Of a stretch of 64,000 nt of DNA, positions 18,850 through 26,635 are shown one piece after another; position 1 is the first letter of the stretch, and each line of letters starts with the position of its first letter. Source of the stretch: Solirubrobacter sp963837485. Its GTDB lineage: Bacteria > Actinomycetota > Thermoleophilia > Solirubrobacterales > Solirubrobacteraceae. The position numbers and the translations under genes are program-made. The notes under the pieces were generated by a model that saw only the letters and a list, made by a program, of their open reading frames with translations, searched no databases and had not been told where the DNA came from. The stretch lies in the NCBI GenBank assembly GCA_963837485.1, contig CAWINP010000001.1:310001-374000 (forward strand), in the 5' to 3' direction.

Positions 18850-18906
18850 GCAACTCATGGGTTGCACGAAGTCTACAAAGTTTCTAATGTGCAACCTGAC
18901 AGTTGC
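18850..18906. promoter_or_regulatory. Two GCAAC-N6-GTTGC palindromes between SRPBCC-arsR and clpP
   Basis: Site 1 (18850-18865) and site 2 (18891-18906) both read GCAAC-N6-GTTGC and are spaced 41 bp apart, about four helical turns. The AT-richer stretch between them carries the divergent promoters. Site 1 sits at the SRPBCC ribosome-binding region, site 2 just upstream of the clpP Shine-Dalgarno. They are good candidates for ArsR operators. Confidence 0.65.
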
Positions 18907-18926
18907 GCGTGAAACGGAGACAACGC

Positions 18927-19544
18927 ATGCCCCTCGTTCCCATGGTCGTCCAGCAGGACTCGCGCGGAGAGCGCTCGTTCGACATCTACTCGCGCCTCCT
19001 GCGCGAGCGGGTCGTGTTCCTCGGCACGGCGATCGACGACGACGTCGCCAACCTCGTGGTCGCCCAGCTGCTGCATCTCGAGGCCGAGGACCCCGACAAG
19101 GACATCCAGATGTACGTCAACTCGCCCGGCGGGGTCGTGTACGCCGGCCTGGCGATCTACGACACGATGCGCTTCATCAAGCCCGACGTGGCGACGATCT
19201 GCTGCGGCATCGCGATGTCGGCCGGGTCGCTCGTGCTCGCCGGCGGCGCGGCCGGCAAGCGCAGCGCGCTGCCGAACTCGCGCATCCTCATCCACCAGCC
19301 GTCAGGCGGCTTCCAGGGCCAGGCGACCGACATCCAGATCCACGCCAAGGAGACGCTCGCGCTGCGCGAGCGGATCGAGGAGATCTACGCCGACCACACC
19401 GGGCAGCCGCAGGAGCAGATCTCGCTCGACCTCGAGCGCGACCGCTACTTCACCGCCGACCAGGCGAAGGACTACGGGCTCATCGACCGGGTGATCTATG
19501 ACCGCGTGAACGGCACCAACGGCAACGGGCGTCAGTCTTCGTAG
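18927..19544 (+). CDS. clpP: ATP-dependent Clp protease proteolytic subunit
   Basis: Serine protease that forms the tetradecameric chamber used by ClpX or ClpC. The 205-residue protein has the catalytic Ser in CCGIAMSAGSLVLAGG, the His in SRILIHQPSGG and the Asp in the LDLERDRYFTADQAKDYGLI region. ATG 18927 follows GGAG at good spacing; an in-frame TTG at 18903 would overlap operator site 2. No clpX lies nearby. The last 13 nt overlap the convergent hypothetical gene. Confidence 0.95.
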   Translation: MPLVPMVVQQDSRGERSFDIYSRLLRERVVFLGTAIDDDVANLVVAQLLHLEAEDPDKDIQMYVNSPGGVVYAGLAIYDTMRFIKPDVATICCGIAMSAGSLVLAGGAAGKRSALPNSRILIHQPSGGFQGQATDIQIHAKETLALRERIEEIYADHTGQPQEQISLDLERDRYFTADQAKDYGLIDRVIYDRVNGTNGNGRQSS

Positions 19545-20140
19545 AGCGACTCTCGCGCCAGCTCGCCCCCGGCGTCATCCCACAGGACGACGTCGAGGTA
19601 CTCGTCGGCGTACGCGTCGGGAGCGAGCAGCGTGAAGCGGTCCTCGGTGACCCCGCACTGGTCGACGGTGCGGGGGCCCAGCTCGGCGGTCGCCGTGCGG
19701 CCGCCGCGCACCAGCGTGACGCCCCAGATGAGCGTCATCGCCGCGACCTCCTCGTTCTCGCCCCGCCAGCTGCCGACCGCCTCCTGGGAGATGTCGAGCT
19801 GCCAGTCGGGGTGCTGGTCGGCCGTGTCGGCGGTGTAGTCGGCCCACGCGTACAGCTCGCTCGGCTCGTCGCCGGGCGCGAAGGACACGTAGCCGAACAG
19901 CTCGAGGCCGGTCGATGAACGAGCGGTCGCCGGGATGTAGGTGCGGCCATGCCAGGTCCGGTCCGGGAACCAGGTGATGGCGCCGAGCGTGCCGATCTCC
20001 TCGTCCTCCTCCTCGGGCTCGACGCGCAGGCACGCGGCCATGAACTCGCGCTGCAGCGTGTCCGCCCACTGGCCGTACGGCAGCGACGACTGCGGGGGCT
20101 CGGCGGCGAACTGGCAGACGGGGCGCTCTACGGGCGGCAT
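19532..20140 (-). CDS. Hypothetical acidic protein
   Basis: No family recognised. The 202-residue product from ATG 20140 is acidic and soluble, without a signal peptide or membrane segment. It contains a Glu/Asp run (EPEEEDEEIG), many tryptophans (ITWFPDRTWHGRTYIPA, YAWADYTADTADQHPDWQLD) and a beta-rich pattern. It follows dtd by 11 nt on the same strand, so it is likely cotranscribed with galT and dtd. Codon use resembles its neighbours, supporting a real gene. Confidence 0.75.
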   Translation of the reverse strand: MPPVERPVCQFAAEPPQSSLPYGQWADTLQREFMAACLRVEPEEEDEEIGTLGAITWFPDRTWHGRTYIPATARSSTGLELFGYVSFAPGDEPSELYAWADYTADTADQHPDWQLDISQEAVGSWRGENEEVAAMTLIWGVTLVRGGRTATAELGPRTVDQCGVTEDRFTLLAPDAYADEYLDVVLWDDAGGELARESLYED

Positions 20141-20151
20141 GCGCGGGAACC

Positions 20152-20571
20152 CTACGGGACCTCGATCATGACCGTCACGGGGCCGTCGTTGACGAGCTCG
20201 ACGTCCATGTGCGCGCCGAACACGCCGCGCTGCGCGGCGAGGCGCTCGCACACGCGCTCGTACAGCGGCTCGGCGATCTGCGGCGGCGCGGCGGCCACGT
20301 AGGCCGGGCGGTTGCCCTTGCGGGTGTCGCCGTAGAGCGTGAACTGCGAGATGCAGAGCACCTCGCGGTCGCCGAGCGCCACGTTCATCTTGCCGTCGGC
20401 GTCCTCGAAGACCCGCAGCGCCCGGATCTTCTCGGCGATCCGGTCGGCGTCGGCCGCCGTGTCGGCGTGGGTGACGCCGAGCAGCACGAGCAGGCCCGGC
20501 CCGATCGCGCCCGTGACCTCGCCGCCGACCGTGCACGACGCGCGCGACACGCGCTGCACCAGCGCTTTCAA
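20152..20571 (-). CDS. dtd: D-aminoacyl-tRNA deacylase
   Basis: Dtd hydrolyses D-amino acids and glycine mischarged onto tRNA. Its 139 residues begin with the family signature KALVQRVSRASCTVGGEV at TTG 20571, and contain SQFTLYGDTRKGNRP (active-site Ser-Gln-Phe-Thr motif) and the C-terminal NDGPVTVMIEVP with the Gly-Pro motif. The TTG overlaps the galT-like stop (TTGA), so translation is coupled. Confidence 0.96.
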   Translation of the reverse strand: MKALVQRVSRASCTVGGEVTGAIGPGLLVLLGVTHADTAADADRIAEKIRALRVFEDADGKMNVALGDREVLCISQFTLYGDTRKGNRPAYVAAAPPQIAEPLYERVCERLAAQRGVFGAHMDVELVNDGPVTVMIEVP

Positions 20572-21548
20572 AGCTCGCGCAGCTCGGCGGCCGCCCTCTC
20601 GGGCGGCCAGATGCACAGGTTCACGCCGGTACCGAGCTCGAGCCCCGCGAGGTGGGTGAGGCGCGGCTGGATCTCGATCCGCCAGCAGAAGTGCTCCGCC
20701 CCGGAGGGAGCGGTGCGCACCCACAGGTTCAGCGGCGGGCTCGAGCCGAGCTTCGCGCGCAGCCGCCGCAGCGCGTCGTGCAGCAGCGCGGCGCCGGAGG
20801 GGCCGCCGTCCTCGAAGCGCGCCGCCGCGCGGCGCGGCGCGAGCAGCAGGTGGTACGGGACGCGCGACGCGTACGGCGCCATCAGCACCGCCTCGTCGTC
20901 GATCGCAACGATCCGCTCGCGCTCGCGCACCTCGGCCTGCACCAGGTCGGCGAGCAGGTTGCCGCCCATCGTGCGCACGGCGTACGCGCCGAAGCGCTCG
21001 CGCTCGCGCGCCACGGCCGCGGGCACGAAGTCGAGCGCGTACAGCTGCGCGTGCGTGTGCGGCAGCGAGGCGCCGGCCTCGCGGCGCTCGTTGACGATCA
21101 GGTGCCGGCAGGCGGCGTCCGCGTGCGCTCGCATCCGCTCGCGCCACGCCTCCACCGCGACGGCGAACTGCGCCTCCGGGAGCGACGCCATGCAGGAGAC
21201 CGGCTCCGGCGAGTTGACGATCACCTCGTGCGCGCCGGCCGCCGCCTGGGCGGTGAACAGGTCCGGGTTCGCGTGGCGCTCCGGCGTGCGGGCGTCCGGA
21301 TCGAGCGCCGGGTACTTGTTGGGCACCGCGCGCACCGTCCAGCCGGGCGTGTCGGGCCCGCCCCCGTTCGGGCGCAGCGCGTAGACCTCGGGCGGCGTCT
21401 GGTCCTCGTGGCCTGCCAGGAACGGGTCGCGCTCGGGATCGATCGGCGCGTCGGGCGGCACCTCGAAGCCACCGCCCGGCCGGTCCGCGCGCTCGCCGGC
21501 GATGATCGTCTTGAGCCCCGTGAGGGGGTCGACCCGGACTTGGGGCAT
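20568..21548 (-). CDS. galT: Galactose-1-phosphate uridylyltransferase-like protein
   Basis: HIT-superfamily nucleotidyltransferase of 326 residues. The nucleophile region is SLPHTHAQLYALDFVP, where GalT has HPHxQ: the His-x-His-x-Gln pattern is retained. Other GalT features are VPNKYPAL, VIVNSPEP and FCWRIEIQPRL. In actinobacteria such genes may act on sugars other than galactose, so the exact substrate is unsure. The ATG overlaps the stop of an upstream 89-codon frame (TGATG). Confidence 0.85.
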   Translation of the reverse strand: MPQVRVDPLTGLKTIIAGERADRPGGGFEVPPDAPIDPERDPFLAGHEDQTPPEVYALRPNGGGPDTPGWTVRAVPNKYPALDPDARTPERHANPDLFTAQAAAGAHEVIVNSPEPVSCMASLPEAQFAVAVEAWRERMRAHADAACRHLIVNERREAGASLPHTHAQLYALDFVPAAVARERERFGAYAVRTMGGNLLADLVQAEVRERERIVAIDDEAVLMAPYASRVPYHLLLAPRRAAARFEDGGPSGAALLHDALRRLRAKLGSSPPLNLWVRTAPSGAEHFCWRIEIQPRLTHLAGLELGTGVNLCIWPPERAAAELREL

Positions 21549-21817
21549 CAGTGATCCCGCCCGTGGGTACGGCGCATCGCCGGCGCAGTCCGGGTCGTCG
21601 CTGCCACTGCCTCGCCCGGGGGGCTCATCACCGCTTCGCTCGCGCGACGGGCGCTCGCATACTGGTGGTACGTGTGTGCCCGCCGGGTGCCGGCAGCGGC
21701 GAGAGCCAGGTGGGGAGCCCCGAGCGCAGCGGTGACGAGGCCTCCGGCCGAGGCAGGTGCGAGCCAGGTGGCGGTCCGGGCCCGCCGGAATGCGTCGTAC
21801 TCGCGGGGCGGGGTCAC
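21548..21817 (-). CDS. 89-residue bridge ORF with internal repeats
   Basis: An open frame starting at a GTG directly after the TlpA-like TGA (TGAGTG) and ending with a TGA that overlaps the galT-like ATG. The DNA contains repeated CCAGGTG blocks and an inverted pair (ATCACCGCTTCGCTCGC near 21627 and GAGCGCAGCGGTGACGAG near 21724). The protein has no recognised domain and looks like translated repeat sequence; it may act only in coupling. Confidence 0.35.
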   Translation of the reverse strand: MTPPREYDAFRRARTATWLAPASAGGLVTAALGAPHLALAAAGTRRAHTYHQYASARRASEAVMSPPGEAVAATTRTAPAMRRTHGRDH

Positions 21818-22408
21818 TCAGCGCAGGTAGCGGTCGATGTCGGCGTTCAGCTGCTGCGTCGAGCGGTAGGCGCCGCTGTGCACCGTGGCGATCCGGCCGT
21901 CGCGGGCGATGAAGACCGTGACCGGGGCGACCTTCAGGGGCGCCTTGAGCTCGGCGGTCAGCTTCTCGTCGGGGTCCGTGTAGGACGGGAACGGCAGCGG
22001 CCGCTTGGCCAGGAACCCGCGCGCGTGCGAATCGACGTCGGTGACGTTGAGGCCGAGGAAGCCGACGTCCTTGCCGCGGTCGGTGGCGACGTTCTGGAAG
22101 ATCGAGAACTCGGCCTGGCAGGGCCCGCACCAGGACGCCCACTTGTTGATCACCAGCGGGTGGCCCTTCAGCTGCCCCAGGCGCGCGGCGAACGCGCCGG
22201 TGCCGCCGCCGAGCAGCTCGTTGGCCTGCGCGTAGAGCCCGCTGAGCGGCGGCGGCGCCGAGGCGAGCTTCTGCTTGGCGGCCGGGAGGTCGAACTTCGT
22301 CGCATCGCCGCCGCTGTCGCCGCTGTCGCCCTTGTTTGCCTGGGTCAGCCCGATGACAATCACGACCACCAAGACCCCGGCGGCGAGGACTCCGAGCACG
22401 CGACGCAT
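21818..22408 (-). CDS. TlpA/ResA-like membrane-anchored thioredoxin
   Basis: Extracytoplasmic thiol-disulfide oxidoreductase of 196 residues: an N-terminal membrane anchor (VLGVLAAGVLVVVIVIGL), a Gly/Ser/Asp linker and a thioredoxin fold with WASWCGPCQAEF and the cis-Pro in KVAPVTVFI. Such proteins often reduce apocytochrome c, which would suit the ccm genes at 36-39 kb, though they are not adjacent. It is the first gene of the galT-dtd strand group. Confidence 0.9.
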   Translation of the reverse strand: MRRVLGVLAAGVLVVVIVIGLTQANKGDSGDSGGDATKFDLPAAKQKLASAPPPLSGLYAQANELLGGGTGAFAARLGQLKGHPLVINKWASWCGPCQAEFSIFQNVATDRGKDVGFLGLNVTDVDSHARGFLAKRPLPFPSYTDPDEKLTAELKAPLKVAPVTVFIARDGRIATVHSGAYRSTQQLNADIDRYLR

Positions 22409-22589
22409 CGTGCAGAGGGTGGCACATGCACCGTATCCGGGAGCGAGTCTGCTTCAATAAGGGCCGGAACTCGCAGGGAGCACGAACCGAGGGGAACGCC
22501 ATTGGCGCCTGGAGCTCTCGCCCGCGAGTCCCTTCCTAGGGCGTCACCCGAGCACTGCCGGGACGCTCCTCACCGACCGAGCCGTTCCT
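22409..22589. other. 181-bp divergent intergenic region
   Basis: Lies between the divergent TlpA-like and helicase genes and must hold both promoters. A short AT-richer patch (CTTCAATAAGG near 22452) could be a -10 region. No repeat, RNA gene or clear operator was seen. Confidence 0.5.
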
Positions 22590-25500
22590 TTGGCTGAGAC
22601 CACGCAAGTGGCCGAGACGGCCACGCTTCCCTCAATCGACGAGATCGAGCGCGCTGCCGCGTTCACGCGAGAGCCCTTCCTACAGGAGGGCGAGGATCCG
22701 TCTGCCCTTTTCCCGGGCTCGCCGCGCCGCCGGGCGCTGGACGCCGCGCTGACCGAGATCGAGGCCGGCGAGAAGGCGCCGAGCGTCGCGTGGCGGCGCC
22801 ACTGGTCGCTGATGCTCGGGCTCGACCGGCTGCTCTCGCAGGACGAGCCGACGCTGGCCGACGGGACGGTGCTCTCCGCCCACCAGGTCGACGCGCTGTC
22901 CGGCACGCTGACCGCGCTGCTGGCCGACACGCAGCGCTACGGGAGCAACGGCAACGGCGGCGCCGTCGACGCGCTCGAGGCTCCGCTCGCCTCGGCCGGG
23001 ATCCCCGGCGAAGAGGACTACGAGGATGACGACGAGCCCGAGGAGCCGCGGGACTGGTCCGAGCGCGGCGACGGACAGCTCGACGAGGCGCCGGAGGATC
23101 CGAACGCCGGCAAGCGCTTCTGGTTCGAGCACGCGACCGGCGCCGGCAAGACCGTCGCGGCGCTCGGCTTCGTCGAGGCGTCGCGCACCGGCGGCATCCT
23201 GATCCTCACCCACCGCCGCAACCTCGTCGACCAGTTCCACGGCGAGCTGCGCGACCGCGGGTACTCGAAGCGCATCTCGCGCGCGCTGCTGATGGGCGAC
23301 CGCGCTCCGATCGACGGCCCGGTCACGGTCGAGACCTACCAGTGGTTCGTCCGCAACGCCGGCAAAATCTCGGACACCTACTCGATCGTCATCTGCGACG
23401 AGGCGCACACCGCGCTGGGCGAGAAGACGTCCGGGGCGATCCGCGCGTGGACCGGCCCGATCTTCGTCGGCATGACCGCGACGGGCGCGCTGATCGCCCG
23501 CCACGTCACCGACCTGTTCCCGACCCAGACGTCGCGCTTCGATCTCGCGCAGGCGGCCCGCCGCGGCGTGATCGCGCCGCTGCGCTGCGTGCGCATCCCG
23601 CCCGGCCCGGGCGTGCGGACGATCGCCAAGGTCCCGCTGCGGCGCGGCGAGGTGGACACCGAGTTCGACCAGGAGATGCTGGCCGAGCTGCTGGATCAGC
23701 TCCCGTTCAACCTCGCCGTCGCGGACCTCTACAAGACGCGCTTCAACGGCGTTCCCGGCGTCGTGTACGCAGCCGGCGTGCGGCACGCGTACAACGTCGC
23801 GCAGGCCTTCCGCGACGTCGGCATGAAGGCGCAGGGCGTCTCGGGCGAGACGCCCAAGCGCGAGCTGGCCCAGATCCTCGCGCGCTACGAGCGCGGCGAC
23901 ATCGACGTGCTGGTCAACGCGCAGCTGCTCGCCGAGGGCTGGAACTCGCCACGCGCCACGATTTGCATGCACCTCGCGCCGACCGCCTCCAAGCGCATCT
24001 ATCAGCAGCGCGTCGGCCGCGTCACGCGCCGCCACCAGGGCAAGGAGGCCGGCATCGTCGTCGACTTCGTGCACCCGGCGACCAAGCACGACGACCCGGT
24101 GGTCACGTTGCACTCGCTGCTCGACCGCGACGTCTACCGCGGCGGCGCGATCGTCGTGGGTCCGGTGCGCCGCGGCCGCGGGCGGCGCCTGCGCGTCGAG
24201 CGCCGCGTGCTGCCGGTGACCGCGGACGAGTCGCGGCGGATCGAGGTCTTCGAGCGCGAGCTGTGGCGGATCGCCGTCGAGCACCTGGACTACGGCGAGC
24301 AGATCCAGTGGGCGGCGCTGGCCGGCGCCCGCGTGGCGCCGACGGGCTGGCGCCGGGCGCGGGCGATGCTGCACTTCGACCAGGGCGGCGAGCTCAAGCG
24401 CACGTTCCTGATCACCGCCGTCGACCGCAACAAGAACCCGCAGCTGCGCCTGCGCGCGCTGCAGGAGATCGCATCGGGGCGCGACGCCGAGGCGTTCGAC
24501 CGCGCGCTGGACTTCGTCGAGTCCTGGCCGCGCGACGACAAGCGCGAGGGCGTGAAGGTCGTCCTGCAGGCGCTGGCCGAGAAGAAGATCGGCCGCCGCG
24601 ACCAGGCGAACAACTGGATCTGGCGCTGCGCGAACATGACGCGCGAGGTCCACGAGGAGTACGCGGTCCAGCGCTGGCCGGAGACCAAGCGACTGCTCGG
24701 CCTGCTCGTCAACTCGAGCGGCGGCGCCCACGCGCGCAACGCCCGGCGGCTCGTGCATGCCGCGCGCCAGCAGGACCGGCGCCTGAGCGCGGCGTTGCTG
24801 GCGGCGGCGATCCCGCACACGGCGGAGGCCGGCGAGGTCATCAACGGCGCACGCACGCGGATGTCGCGCAAGCCGGCCGCCTTGGCGCGGGAGCTGCTGC
24901 GCAACTTCCCGAAGGGTCGCGGCAAGTCCGCCAAGCGGAGGCGCTCGCGGCGCAGAGGCGCCGGCGAGGCGGTCCCGCAGGAGGCCGTGCTGGCGGGCGC
25001 CAACGGCGCGGTCGAGGCCGACGAGCTGGAGGACGACGCGGTCGAGGCCGCCGAGGCGCCGGCCCGCACGCGCTCGCGCCGCCGCAGGGCGGTCGCGGCC
25101 GACCCGGAGCGCGCCGAGGGCGGAGTGCGCCGCGTGACGATCGACGACGAGCCCGAGCCGGTCGAGACCGACGCCCCCCGGACGCCGAGGCAGCGCCGCT
25201 CGCGCGGGCGCCGCAGGCCGGTCGAGGCCGCGGGTTCGCTGGCGGACGCCGCGGCGGCGGTCGAGGCCGCGGTCACGGCTGCCGAGGAGGCGCCGCAGCC
25301 GCGCCCGGCGCCATCCAAGCCGGCGTCCCGTCGCAGGCCGGCGGCCAAGCGCGGCGCGGCCACGGAGCCCGCGACCGAAGCGGTCGCCGATGCGATGGCC
25401 GAGCGCGACGCGACCGTCACGGCCCCGGCGAAGAAGCGAGCGAGCAGGCGCACCGCGGCCTCCAGGCCGGCCACCGACGCGGTCGCCGAGGCGCTGGCCG

Positions 25501-25844
25501 AGCGCGACGCGACCGTCGCGAAGAAGCCGGCCGCCCGCCGCACTGCCGCCAAGAAGGCAACCGCCACGAAGCCGGCGGCAAAGGCTAAGACGCGGGCCGC
25601 GAGAACATCGGCGGCGAAGGCTCCGGCGGCGACGACTCGCGCGGCGAAGGCTCCGGCGGCGAGGACGTCGGCGGCGAAGACCGCGGCCGCGAAGACGCCG
25701 GCCGCGAAGGCTCCTGCAGCGAAGGCTCCGGCGGCGAGGACGCCGGCCGCGAAGACGCGCGGCCGCGAAGACGCCGGCCGCGAAGGCTCCTGCAGCGAAG
25801 GCTCCGGCTGCGAGGACTCCGGCCGCGAAGACCCCGGCCGCTAA
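22590..25844 (+). CDS. SF2 DEAD/DEAH helicase with histone-H1-like tail, frameshifted
   Basis: Starts at TTG 22590. An alpha-helical N-terminus is followed by an acidic linker, then helicase motif I ATGAGKT (182-188), motif II DEAH (270-273), motif III MTATG (295-299) and motif VI QRVGRVTR (473-480). A helical region follows to about residue 770, then an Arg-rich linker and repeats of AAKAPAAK and AARTPAAK resembling histone H1 or mycobacterial HupB tails. Around 25757 the frame shifts: the repeats end in a non-repetitive GREDAGREGSCSEG tail and a stop at 25844, while the Lys/Ala/Pro repeats continue in another frame to 26073. DNA substrate unknown. Confidence 0.8.
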   Translation: MAETTQVAETATLPSIDEIERAAAFTREPFLQEGEDPSALFPGSPRRRALDAALTEIEAGEKAPSVAWRRHWSLMLGLDRLLSQDEPTLADGTVLSAHQVDALSGTLTALLADTQRYGSNGNGGAVDALEAPLASAGIPGEEDYEDDDEPEEPRDWSERGDGQLDEAPEDPNAGKRFWFEHATGAGKTVAALGFVEASRTGGILILTHRRNLVDQFHGELRDRGYSKRISRALLMGDRAPIDGPVTVETYQWFVRNAGKISDTYSIVICDEAHTALGEKTSGAIRAWTGPIFVGMTATGALIARHVTDLFPTQTSRFDLAQAARRGVIAPLRCVRIPPGPGVRTIAKVPLRRGEVDTEFDQEMLAELLDQLPFNLAVADLYKTRFNGVPGVVYAAGVRHAYNVAQAFRDVGMKAQGVSGETPKRELAQILARYERGDIDVLVNAQLLAEGWNSPRATICMHLAPTASKRIYQQRVGRVTRRHQGKEAGIVVDFVHPATKHDDPVVTLHSLLDRDVYRGGAIVVGPVRRGRGRRLRVERRVLPVTADESRRIEVFERELWRIAVEHLDYGEQIQWAALAGARVAPTGWRRARAMLHFDQGGELKRTFLITAVDRNKNPQLRLRALQEIASGRDAEAFDRALDFVESWPRDDKREGVKVVLQALAEKKIGRRDQANNWIWRCANMTREVHEEYAVQRWPETKRLLGLLVNSSGGAHARNARRLVHAARQQDRRLSAALLAAAIPHTAEAGEVINGARTRMSRKPAALARELLRNFPKGRGKSAKRRRSRRRGAGEAVPQEAVLAGANGAVEADELEDDAVEAAEAPARTRSRRRRAVAADPERAEGGVRRVTIDDEPEPVETDAPRTPRQRRSRGRRRPVEAAGSLADAAAAVEAAVTAAEEAPQPRPAPSKPASRRRPAAKRGAATEPATEAVADAMAERDATVTAPAKKRASRRTAASRPATDAVAEALAERDATVAKKPAARRTAAKKATATKPAAKAKTRAARTSAAKAPAATTRAAKAPAARTSAAKTAAAKTPAAKAPAAKAPAARTPAAKTRGREDAGREGSCSEGSGCEDSGREDPGR

Positions 25845-26073
25845 GGCTCCGGCGGCGAAGGCTCCCGCGGCTGCGAAGGCGTCGGCGGCGAAGGCTCCCG
25901 CGCGCAAGAAGCCCGCGGCGAAGACTCCGGCGGCCAAGAAGGCGTCCGCGAAGAAACCCGCCGCGAAGAAGCCGGCCGCCAAGAAGTCCGCCGCCAAGAA
26001 GGCGTCCGCGGTCGCGAAGCCGATCGCCTCGCGCGCCAAGAAGCCGCCCCCGCTCGCGGACGCCGCGGCCTAA
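25764..26073 (+). pseudogene. Out-of-frame continuation of the helicase H1-like tail
   Basis: In the frame one nucleotide over, AAKTPAAKAPAAK repeats continue without interruption and the protein ends with KPIASRAKKPPPLADAAA and TAA at 26071-26073. Compared with flanking repeat units, GAAGACGCGCGGCCGCG has one extra base relative to GAAGACGCCGGCCGCG. With that base removed the full product would be about 1160 residues. Either a real indel, a sequencing error or ribosomal slippage could explain it. Confidence 0.75.
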
Positions 26074-26510
26074 TGCCCCACGTGGCCGAACCCGCTGAAC
26101 GCGGCGGCCACGAACACGAGCAGCGCGACCTTCGACACCGCTGACGGGGCAAGCTCGCGCAGCAGCGCGACCGTCGCGCCCGCGGCGACCAGCTCCGCCG
26201 TGGTGGCGACCAGGTCCGACGGCGCGATCGGCAGGCCCTGGAGGCGCGTGACGATCCAGGCGAGCGCGAGCACGGCGTTCAGGGCGGCCGCCGGGACGAG
26301 CACCCAGCGCGCGCGGGTGAAGCCGATCCCCGCGGCGAGCCCGCCCTGGACGAGCGCCATCGCGAGCAGCGGGATGCCCGCGGGCCAGACGCCGCCGGCC
26401 ACGTGCGACGCGCCCATCACGTGGGCCAGCGCCGCCGCCAGCGTCACGAGACCCAGCGACGTCCGCAACTCGGTCGCGGGCGCCGGCCGGGAATCAACAT
26501 GGGCGCTCAC
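26070..26510 (-). CDS. Small polytopic membrane protein, unknown function
   Basis: From GTG 26510 the product has 146 residues and four to five hydrophobic helices (LVTLAAALAHVMGASHVAGG, GIPLLAMALVQGGLAAGIGF, VLVPAAALNAVLALAWIV, VALLVFVAAAFSGFGHVGH), with several histidines. No family recognised. The GTG overlaps the stop of a repeat-encoded bridge ORF that connects it to the upstream hypX gene. Its 3' end overlaps the helicase tail stop by 4 nt. Confidence 0.7.
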   Translation of the reverse strand: MSAHVDSRPAPATELRTSLGLVTLAAALAHVMGASHVAGGVWPAGIPLLAMALVQGGLAAGIGFTRARWVLVPAAALNAVLALAWIVTRLQGLPIAPSDLVATTAELVAAGATVALLRELAPSAVSKVALLVFVAAAFSGFGHVGH

Positions 26511-26635
26511 GGCGTCACCGCCCGGGAGAATCGCCCCCGGCTCGGGGCTCTCCGGCGCTCCGAGGGATTCCCTGTCGGCACGGGCGATTGCTCCCAGCAA
26601 AACGAGCCCGCAGGGCGAGGCTTCGCCGTGCTCAT
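26507..26635 (-). repeat. Repeat family 1, copy with 42-residue bridge ORF (hypX junction)
   Basis: The plus-strand arms GGGAGAATCGCCC (26524-26536) and GGGCGATTGCTCCC (26582-26595) form a large hairpin, followed by a second small hairpin GGGCGAGGCTTCGCC. On the coding strand an ATG overlapping the hypX TGA (ATGA) opens 42 codons ending in a TGA that overlaps the next gene's GTG (GTGA). The ORF reads the repeat core in a different frame from the ccmA/ccmB copy yet has the same length, 129 nt. Confidence 0.85.

Noticed and set aside
22680..26039. 1119-residue minus-strand ORF opposite the helicase
   Set aside because: Shadow frame of GC-rich coding DNA; its Ala/Phe/Gly repeats are the antisense of the Lys/Ala/Pro tail and no domain is present.
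25600..26040. Possible CRISPR-like or tandem DNA repeat array
   Set aside because: The repeats are codon-level AAKAPAAK coding repeats of variable length with no unique spacers.
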